Shown here piece after piece: positions 1 through 4,730 of a stretch of DNA of 5,712 bases. The stretch is from Gammaproteobacteria bacterium (GTDB lineage Bacteria > Pseudomonadota > Gammaproteobacteria > GRL18): assembly GCA_030632625.1 (NCBI GenBank), contig DAOVUK010000243.1, forward strand, positions 1 through 5,712, read 5' to 3'. Both the position numbers and the translations under genes were made by a program. The notes beneath the pieces were generated by a model. It saw only the letters and a program-made list of their open reading frames with translations, was not told where the DNA came from and ran no database searches. The stretch's first letter is position 1. Each line of letters opens with the position of its first letter.

Positions 1-203
1 ACGGCTCTTCACTGGGTAAGATAATCAACTATCTCTCGATCTACCTACCTTCAATACAACAACAAATTACGGTGAGAATATTGGGCTTCGGTGTTGCAAT
101 TGCGGTCGGCTAGTAGTTATAATCATTCAAAATTAACGAATGAAGTAGGTTCTCCTACAAAGGACTTTCACCTCATAAGTTCACGCCCATGCTGGGCATA
201 CAC
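1..203 (-). mobile_element. Probable 5' end of a group II intron (domain I part), continuing off the left edge
   Basis: Read on the minus strand, the stretch begins GTGTATGCCCAGC at 203, a variant of the GUGYG-type 5' end of group II introns and close to the GTGCGCCCAG start I recall for Ll.LtrB. A perfect 5-bp hairpin follows at once (GCCCA/TGGGC, 185-197), then GGTGAAAGTCC (162-172), a recurrent domain I motif, and a hairpin GTAGG-AGAA-CCTAC (145-158). The six bases just upstream of the proposed splice boundary (CAAATT, 204-209) are exactly complementary to AATTTG inside the element (63-68), as expected of an IBS1/EBS1 pair, although a chance hexamer match is possible. No reverse transcriptase is visible; if present it lies left of the window. 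Whether the intron is complete or a remnant cannot be told. Motifs are recalled from the family, not aligned. Confidence 0.5.
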
Positions 204-206
204 AAT

Positions 207-315
207 TTGGTCCACTTGACTACTGGAAGCGCAGTTCGTTTTCAAAGGTCACTTTATATCAAAGTTTTATGTACTGTCGAAATTCATCGTATATTTTCCA
301 GCGTCAAGTGACCAA
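207..315. repeat. Interrupted inverted repeat (attC-like or intron-target stem-loop)
   Basis: The arms are 207-226 and 298-315. TTGGTC (207-212) pairs with GACCAA (310-315). ACTTGAC (214-220) pairs with GTCAAGT (303-309), leaving C213 as a single unpaired base. CTGG (223-226) pairs with CCAG (298-301) across a small 2x1 internal loop. That gives 17 base pairs around a 71-nt spacer. A long stem with one extrahelical base and a variable terminal loop recalls integron attC sites, and GGCGTTATAC follows the right arm at about 316. However, no good partner core site is visible on the left, so attC is only a possibility. The arm starts three bases from the proposed intron boundary, on the side where some group II introns need a stem-loop. 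Confidence 0.5.
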
Positions 316-440
316 GGCGTTATACCTATGGAAATATTTGAATGAAAAATGCACTTATTGGGTTGTTAGGGGGGGTGGATTGTTAATTAATGAATACTCC
401 TGAATAAATTTATATGGCTATAGACAAAGCACAGGTTTTT
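316..440. other. Non-coding stretch with no recognisable gene
   Basis: No open frame here looks like protein, and stop codons are frequent in all frames. The only compositional feature is a run of seven G at 369-375 in AT-rich surroundings. I see no promoter, RNA gene or repeat that I can support. Confidence 0.5.
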
Positions 441-503
441 CGTTCCCAGCGTCCTCGGTGGAAATGCATACCGTGCTGTTTTATTAGGCTGGTACATATT
501 CCC

Positions 504-515
504 ACGCAGGAGCAT
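504..515. repeat. Left target-site duplication of the MITE
   Basis: ACGCAGGAGCAT lies immediately left of the terminal inverted repeat and is repeated with one substitution at 658-669. Removing the element plus one copy restores a continuous arm of the surrounding palindrome, which supports reading it as a duplication made on insertion. Confidence 0.7.
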
Positions 516-657
516 CACTACCATTAAGTTAAGAAATTGAGAGACCACAATCTCGTCATTCCTGCACGCTCTAAGCAGGAATCCATGTGTTCTGAATAAT
601 AGATTCCCGATAAGAGAACTCGGGAATGACATTTTGGCTCTTAACTTAATGGCAGTG
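516..657. mobile_element. MITE-like non-autonomous element, 142 bp
   Basis: The terminal inverted repeats are CACTACCATTAAGTTAAGA (516-534) and its complement at 639-657, matching at 18 of 19 positions. Directly outside lie ACGCAGGAGCAT (504-515) and ACGCAGGAACAT (658-669), a 12-bp direct repeat with one difference, read as a target-site duplication. The interior encodes no transposase. It contains two hairpins of identical geometry, 558-582 (ATTCCTGC/GCAGGAAT) and 603-627 (ATTCCCGA/TCGGGAAT), each with an 8-bp stem and 9-nt loop, bounded by an outer GTCATTCC/GGAATGAC pair. A duplication of about 12 bp fits IS4-family transposition in general, but that assignment is inference. The element must be mobilised in trans, if it still moves. 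Confidence 0.75.
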
Positions 658-669
658 ACGCAGGAACAT
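658..669. repeat. Right target-site duplication of the MITE
   Basis: ACGCAGGAACAT lies immediately right of the terminal inverted repeat. It differs from the left copy (504-515) only at the ninth base (A for G), which suggests the insertion is not very recent. Confidence 0.7.
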
Positions 670-704
670 GGGAACGAGATGAGCTGATTATTTTACTAAA
701 CGTA

Positions 705-1391
705 CTATTCTGCTTTTTTGTACCGTTCCAGAATTGAAGCAGCCGAAGACTGATTACCAATAACACCCGCAGCAGCTAGTTTGTCTTTTAGCTCACCACC
801 ACTGGTTTCTTTAGCCAATTCGCGAGCCGCTTTCATTTTATCTTTTCGTTTTTGCTGTTTTGCTTTAATGCGTTTCATTGATGCAGAAGCAGAACGTAGA
901 GAAGAATTAGTGCCAGAAAATTGAGCTGCAGTGGCTTCACTTGCTTTTTGCGCGGCTTCAGTTGATTTAATAATGGAAACTTCGCGCTTAAGTGCTTCCA
1001 TTTGTTTGGCGGAGTCTTTAATAATGGCTTTCAGTTCTTTGACCTGTTCATTATAAGAATCCAGTACCGCCTGATTACTATCAAGATCTGATTCCAGTTC
1101 AGCTAGTTTTTCTGCGGTCTCCATAGCAAGTTCTTCGTTGCCCGCATCTAATAATTTACCGATAGCTTCACTGTATTCATCGACTGACGCTTTTAAATCA
1201 TTAACTTTTCGCGCGATGCTTTTTTGTTCAGCCATCACATCAGTCAATGACTCGGTTGCTTTACGCTGACTTTCTTCAGCATCACGAATTTCTTGTTCCA
1301 TAATACGAATGCCTTGAGCATCTACAAATGCATCATTAGCTTCATTGCCATAGCCTTTTATGGTTTTGAATACATTGTTTAAAAATCCCAT
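705..1391 (-). CDS. yjfJ: PspA/IM30 family protein, YjfJ type
   Basis: This 228-residue protein belongs to the PspA/IM30 (ESCRT-III-like) family, whose members oligomerise on the cytoplasmic face of stressed inner membrane and help keep it sealed. It opens MGFLNNVFKTIKG, a short amphipathic-looking helix typical of the family. Residues of the type DAQGIRIMEQEIRDAEES (about 24-41) follow, closely resembling E. coli YjfJ. About residues 25-160 are charged heptad-like coiled coil without helix breakers. A Ser/Ala/Thr-rich stretch (about 150-170), a strongly basic segment (KRIKAKQQKRKDK, about 173-185) and a GGELKDKLAAAGV tail complete it. The length is close to E. coli YjfJ. The ATG at 1391 has AGGAG six bases upstream, and the preceding yjfI stop is 12 bp away, so the two are cotranscribed. 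No PspF-type regulator or clear sigma-54 site is present, unlike the classical psp operon. The family is secure; the physiological role is inferred. Confidence 0.92.
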   Translation of the reverse strand: MGFLNNVFKTIKGYGNEANDAFVDAQGIRIMEQEIRDAEESQRKATESLTDVMAEQKSIARKVNDLKASVDEYSEAIGKLLDAGNEELAMETAEKLAELESDLDSNQAVLDSYNEQVKELKAIIKDSAKQMEALKREVSIIKSTEAAQKASEATAAQFSGTNSSLRSASASMKRIKAKQQKRKDKMKAARELAKETSGGELKDKLAAAGVIGNQSSAASILERYKKAE

Positions 1392-1403
1392 AATAATCTC
1401 CTG

Positions 1404-1826
1404 TTAGGCTGGAATAAGATAGTTTTGACACACTTCAAGTGCATCCAGAATGTTTTCAGATAAAACCAGAATTTCTTCTTGAATATGACGGGCATCAGAT
1501 TCAGCAGACATGGCACCGAAAATGGAATAAATTCTACCAGTTATTGCAAAGGATGACAGTGGCATTGCCATATTAAGTTCCAGCATCATTTTATTTAAAG
1601 CTGGGGCTTGACCATCAATAATCTGATCTTCATCAAATAGGGCAACATTAAAAAGCAATTGATTTTCACTGGCAGTCGCCAGAATTGCAAATTCTTCAAT
1701 GTCCTCCCTGATAATAGTCAGCATAGATATATCACCAGTGGTGGTTGCCGTGACACTAAAACTGCTACCATCTTCGGTAATGTAGTCAGCTAAAGCAGCT
1801 TGAACTTTGTCTAGGCTGTTATTCAT
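1404..1826 (-). CDS. yjfI: YjfI family protein (DUF2170)
   Basis: This 140-residue soluble, acidic protein has no signal peptide or membrane segment. Its C-terminal half carries the block MPLSSFAITG...YSIFGAMS (about residues 88-108), which matches the MPLSS...YYIVFGALS pattern of E. coli YjfI. It ends in a predicted helix rich in Ile, Leu and Glu. The N-terminal half alternates in a way that suggests beta strands (TTTGDISMLTIIRED, then FAILATASENQLLFNVALF). The molecular function is unknown. The family is found next to yjfJ-type pspA genes, as here, and may act as a partner or chaperone of the PspA-like protein, which is inference from linkage only. The ATG at 1826 has AAGGAA six bases upstream. 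Nineteen bases separate it from the speD stop and 12 bases from yjfJ, so it is the middle gene of a three-gene operon. Confidence 0.85.
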   Translation of the reverse strand: MNNSLDKVQAALADYITEDGSSFSVTATTTGDISMLTIIREDIEEFAILATASENQLLFNVALFDEDQIIDGQAPALNKMMLELNMAMPLSSFAITGRIYSIFGAMSAESDARHIQEEILVLSENILDALEVCQNYLIPA

Positions 1827-1845
1827 GATTAGTTCCTTTTGTGAA

Positions 1846-2208
1846 TTAGAGTTTTGATGATTGGATACCGCGTTTTAGCATAGTTATACTTTCTGTTCCA
1901 CCAAAATAATGCTTGAGTATGGCAATAGCTAATTCAGGTTGGGCTTCACCACACATAAAAACGTCAAAAGCGGCATAATTATGTTCCGGCCATGTGTGTA
2001 CCGATATATGTGATTCAGCTAAACAGGCAATTCCGGTAATACCGGAAGGATGGAAATGATGAAAATTTTCAAAAAGTAAAGTAGTGTTGGTTTTTGAAAC
2101 AATATCATGAATGGCCGTTTTCATTAGTGCTATATCATTAAGATGGCTGGCATGATGAAGATCAATAATAAGGTGTTTACCTTTCGGTTCGAGGTGTTTA
2201 TTATCCAA
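1846..2208 (-). CDS. speD: S-adenosylmethionine decarboxylase proenzyme (short single-chain class)
   Basis: This 120-residue pyruvoyl enzyme decarboxylates AdoMet to the aminopropyl donor used in spermidine synthesis. The signature ESHISVHTWPEH begins at residue 65. Self-cleavage should fall between Glu65 and Ser66, with Ser66 becoming the pyruvoyl group. His71 (processing) and Cys86 (catalytic acid) sit at the same relative spacing as Ser63, His68 and Cys83 of the Thermotoga maritima enzyme. GKHLIIDL at the N terminus and FHPSGITGIACLAE before the cleavage site are also typical. The length fits the class found in B. subtilis and T. maritima rather than the longer E. coli SpeD. The start is TTG at 2208, with GGAA six bases upstream. 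An in-frame stop lies only seven codons further up, so no ATG or GTG can extend it. It is the first gene of the minus operon, facing the aminopropyltransferase across the intergenic region. Confidence 0.95.
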   Translation of the reverse strand: MDNKHLEPKGKHLIIDLHHASHLNDIALMKTAIHDIVSKTNTTLLFENFHHFHPSGITGIACLAESHISVHTWPEHNYAAFDVFMCGEAQPELAIAILKHYFGGTESITMLKRGIQSSKL

Positions 2209-2381
2209 TACTGATTCCAGAATAGACTAGTTGGTTCCTTGAAATGATAACTGATAGCAATGAAAAAATATATCTCACTATGTACTATTCTGTATTTTCT
2301 AGGTTAATGGCTTCTAAACCTACTGGCTGAAATGTTCAGAGAGACAACAGTGTCTTTTCAATAAGAATTAAGGGTAAAGCA
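2209..2381. promoter_or_regulatory. Divergent promoter region between the polyamine genes
   Basis: All transcription of both operons visible here should start in these 173 bp. On the plus strand the best sigma-70-like pair is ATGAAA (2260-2265) and TACTAT (2283-2288) with a 17-bp spacer, a mediocre match. On the minus strand TATATT (complement of 2267-2272) could be a -10 without a good -35. TAGGTT (2300-2305) and AACCTA (2317-2322) form an inverted repeat with an 11-nt centre, and AGACA-acag-TGTCT (2342-2355) a smaller dyad in the aminopropyltransferase leader. Either could be an operator, but neither matches a site I know. I see no convincing sigma-54 -24/-12 element. That the region is a shared control region is strongly implied by gene orientation; the individual boxes are guesses. 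Confidence 0.35.
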
Positions 2382-4067
2382 TTGACAAAAAAACAATTAG
2401 ATTGGGCGGTTTTGGCTATTCTTGCAATAGGTGCAGGGTGTGGTCTGGTCTATGAATATTTATTATCCCATTATGCTGGGAGAATCCTTGGTGCAGTCGA
2501 AGAAGCTATTTACGGCATTATTTCTGTGATGATGATTTTTATGGGAGTCGGGTCATTTTTGGCAAGACATATCAAAAACCCATTTGCCGGATTTGCCTGG
2601 TTAGAAGTGTTGCTGGCGCTGATTGGTACTAGCAGTATTTTGTTAATTGGAGGCGTATTTGCTTTAGCTGCGTTATTACCACAAATATTGGCAGAGACTT
2701 TTTCATTACCACCGGATCTCATACCAAGAGGTGGCCTGGTTTCGAATGGTGAAGCAATCGCAAGATGGATGCCTTATGTAGTGGCGGCATTATTGGGTAC
2801 ATTGATTGGTATGGAAATTCCATTAATTGGTGAGATTCGTAGCCAAATCTATGCTGATAACTTAAAAAATAATCCAGGAGCCATCTATGGTATTGATTAT
2901 CTAGGTGCAGGGATTGGAGCAATTTTATGGGTTTTTTTAATGCTGTCGTTAGAAGTGTCCCTGGCCGGGGCATTAACAGCTTCGGTTAATCTCTTCATAG
3001 GCGCGGTATTTTTTTATTTATTTAAGGATAAGATTCCTTCAGCACCCTGGCTGTTATTAGCTCATGCTGTTGTCGCACTCTGGGTGCTACAGATATTTAG
3101 TTATGGTTCAGACTGGTCTGCCGAAATGGAAGACATGCTTTATCGTGATAAGGTGGTTTACCGCACCAATACGCGTTATCAACATTTAGTGATAACCGAA
3201 CAAATCACTGATCCGGCCAAGCCGAAAGTACTGACTTTTTTTATTAATGGCAGAAACCAGTTTGCCAGTAATGATGAACATATTTACCATGCCATGCTGA
3301 CTTATCCTGCATTAGCCGCATCGGCTCGTCATGATAAAATTTTAATTATTGGTGGGGGTGACGGCCTGGCCGTACGGGATGTGTTGCGTTGGAACCCACA
3401 ACAGGTAACGTTGCTGGATTTAGATAGTGGTTTGATTGAGTTGTTTAAAACCCCGATTATTGAAAAGGGAAAAGTGGTCAATCAACGTTTAATTGCAGCA
3501 AATCAAGATGCATTTAATGATAAAAGAGTACACACTATTTTTGGTGATGCCTTTATCAGTATTGATGCTTTAATTCGTGAACAACAGATGTTTGATACTG
3601 TGATCATTGATTTGCCTGACCCTAGTCATCCGGATTTAAATAAACTTTATAGCACTCGTTTTTATCATAAGGTTTTTAATGTTTTAGCGGGTGATGGTGC
3701 GATGGTAGTACAATCGACTAGTCCATATCATGCAAAAGATACTTTTATCAGCATTGGTAAAACCATTAAACATGCAGACTTTAAACATGTTCAGCAATAT
3801 CATCATAATGTGCCTTCATTTGGCGAATGGGGATTTACTATAGCAACAAAAAATGGCTTATCGGCAAAACAACGACTTCAGGATTTAAGCACACTAAAAG
3901 TAAATGATGGCTGGATAACAAGGCCGCTAATGTTGGCAGCTTTTGAATTTGGTAAAGACTATTATCAACATGCGGATGAGATAAAAGTGAATCGCCTGGG
4001 TTCAATGGTCGCTTATCAATATCATCGTGCTGACTGGAAAAAAGAAATGGGCTTGTACAAGCAATAA
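2382..4067 (+). CDS. speE: Membrane-embedded spermidine synthase-like aminopropyltransferase
   Basis: This 561-residue protein fuses about seven transmembrane segments (roughly 8-28, 42-62, 74-100, 130-150, 170-190, 194-214 and 222-240) to a spermidine synthase-type Rossmann domain (about 255-490). It fits the group described as spermidine synthases with an N-terminal membrane domain (COG4262 type). Catalytic-domain marks in order are YQHLVI (266), INGRNQFASNDEHIYH (288-303), the AdoMet-binding IIGGGDG (322-328), the acidic end of the next strand LLDLD (344-348) and DLPDP (410-414), matching the DxxDP motif whose first Asp is catalytic. The usual YHE of soluble enzymes reads YHA here (302-304). 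The likely reaction is aminopropyl transfer from decarboxylated AdoMet to a diamine at the inner membrane; the acceptor is not established. The TTG start has AGGG seven bases upstream and is the only standard start before an in-frame stop at 2328. The divergent speD would supply its donor. Confidence 0.9.
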   Translation: MTKKQLDWAVLAILAIGAGCGLVYEYLLSHYAGRILGAVEEAIYGIISVMMIFMGVGSFLARHIKNPFAGFAWLEVLLALIGTSSILLIGGVFALAALLPQILAETFSLPPDLIPRGGLVSNGEAIARWMPYVVAALLGTLIGMEIPLIGEIRSQIYADNLKNNPGAIYGIDYLGAGIGAILWVFLMLSLEVSLAGALTASVNLFIGAVFFYLFKDKIPSAPWLLLAHAVVALWVLQIFSYGSDWSAEMEDMLYRDKVVYRTNTRYQHLVITEQITDPAKPKVLTFFINGRNQFASNDEHIYHAMLTYPALAASARHDKILIIGGGDGLAVRDVLRWNPQQVTLLDLDSGLIELFKTPIIEKGKVVNQRLIAANQDAFNDKRVHTIFGDAFISIDALIREQQMFDTVIIDLPDPSHPDLNKLYSTRFYHKVFNVLAGDGAMVVQSTSPYHAKDTFISIGKTIKHADFKHVQQYHHNVPSFGEWGFTIATKNGLSAKQRLQDLSTLKVNDGWITRPLMLAAFEFGKDYYQHADEIKVNRLGSMVAYQYHRADWKKEMGLYKQ

Positions 4068-4079
4068 GGAGTGATTTTT

Positions 4080-4727
4080 ATGGGATTATTTAACAGATTT
4101 AAAAATAAGGAAACTGCCGCACGGAAATTAGACCACCCACGCGATTTATTAATGGGCGATATGGTTGAGTTTGCCTTAATGAATCAGCTACAGTTAATTA
4201 ACCAGAGTTTTCAGGTATCTAAAATCTGGACTTTAGATTTGGGTGGTGATAGACATAAACGGACTTATTTTCAACTGGATAACGCAGAGCAAAATATTCG
4301 CTTAAGAATAGTCAGTGATGATGTTTTGGAATTAGGTCTGGACGTTTATCCAGATACCTTGCTCAAGATTTTTTCAGAAGCTGATATTACTGATATATTA
4401 GATCCTGATTCAGGAGTGAATCATCAATTAAGTATTAATGTTCCAATAACTAAAATACCTCAAGAACTTGTAGGCTGGGTGACTAAAAACTATCGTCAGG
4501 AAGGCTTCGAACTGGCTTATCGCTATGAAGATGATTATCGAAACAAATCACTTCCTGATTTTGTCGATGGAGGAGAAGAGGGCTGTGATTTTGCCTGGTT
4601 AATCTCAGATGACAGGAAGTATGCCTTAGAATTTAGAGTATTTGATGGCGGGCGTACCGAGGTACATCTATGTGCATATGTTCCACTTCGAAAAATTGAT
4701 TCATTGTGGCCAGCTAAACAGGCCTAA
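4080..4727 (+). CDS. yjfK: YjfK family protein (DUF2491)
   Basis: This 215-residue soluble protein of unknown function resembles E. coli YjfK in length, N-terminal character and gene company. It starts MGLFNRFKNK, a short basic amphipathic helix like that opening PspA-type proteins and perhaps a membrane-contact helix. Acidic alpha/beta sequence follows, with HPRDLLMGDMVEF (about 18-30), a central LRIVSDDVLELGLDVYPDTLL block (about 75-95) and a C-terminal EFRVFDGGRTEVHLCAYVPL strand pair (about 184-203). No catalytic motif is recognisable. The ATG at 4080 is preferred to the in-frame GTG at 4071, because AAGGAG (4066-4071) is spaced eight bases from the ATG and overlaps the GTG. Only 12 bases separate it from the aminopropyltransferase stop, so they share a transcript. 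The family assignment rests on recall of the E. coli protein and synteny. Confidence 0.8.
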   Translation: MGLFNRFKNKETAARKLDHPRDLLMGDMVEFALMNQLQLINQSFQVSKIWTLDLGGDRHKRTYFQLDNAEQNIRLRIVSDDVLELGLDVYPDTLLKIFSEADITDILDPDSGVNHQLSINVPITKIPQELVGWVTKNYRQEGFELAYRYEDDYRNKSLPDFVDGGEEGCDFAWLISDDRKYALEFRVFDGGRTEVHLCAYVPLRKIDSLWPAKQA

Positions 4728-4730
4728 GCC

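Larger units (their letters stand above)
441..676. repeat. Palindromic intergenic repeat, right arm split by a MITE insertion
   Basis: The left arm is 441-472, beginning CGTTCCCAGCG and ending ATGCATACC. Its inverted counterpart is 491-515 continued at 670-676, once the 142-bp insertion and one copy of its target duplication are removed. The rejoined right arm matches the inverted left arm at 23 of 32 positions, with conserved CGTTCCCA at the outer end and TACC at the inner end, around an 18-bp loop. Both arms resemble the CGTTCCCACGC...GCGTGGGAATGCATACC palindromes scattered between genes in many gammaproteobacteria. Copy number in this genome cannot be judged here. Confidence 0.6.

Noticed and set aside
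369..375. Run of seven G, a possible phase-variation tract.
   Set aside because: It is not inside or just upstream of any gene, so slippage would have no evident effect.
387..632. An 81-codon open frame on the minus strand.
   Set aside because: It runs through the palindrome arm, the MITE end and the MITE hairpins, so its sequence is translated repeat; it has no ribosome site or family resemblance.
670..704. Intrinsic terminator for the speD-yjfI-yjfJ operon.
   Set aside because: No GC-rich stem followed by a T run is visible in the direction of transcription directly after the yjfJ stop; only the MITE hairpins further on could serve.
702..712. GTACTATTCTG occurs here and again at 2282-2292.
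   Set aside because: The first copy is the 3' end of the yjfJ coding sequence plus its stop; an 11-bp match in AT-rich DNA without further extension is likely chance.
2209..2381. Sigma-54 promoter, as in the classical psp operon.
   Set aside because: No GG-N10-GC arrangement with a TTGC-type -12 box was found on either strand by eye.
2510..2973. Two open frames on the minus strand (2510-2722 and 2719-2973).
   Set aside because: Both lie opposite the transmembrane part of the aminopropyltransferase gene, whose frame is clearly the coding one.
4071..4082. GTG at 4071 as the yjfK start.
   Set aside because: The ribosome-binding AAGGAG overlaps it, while the ATG at 4080 has correct spacing and gives the family-like MGLFNRF N terminus.
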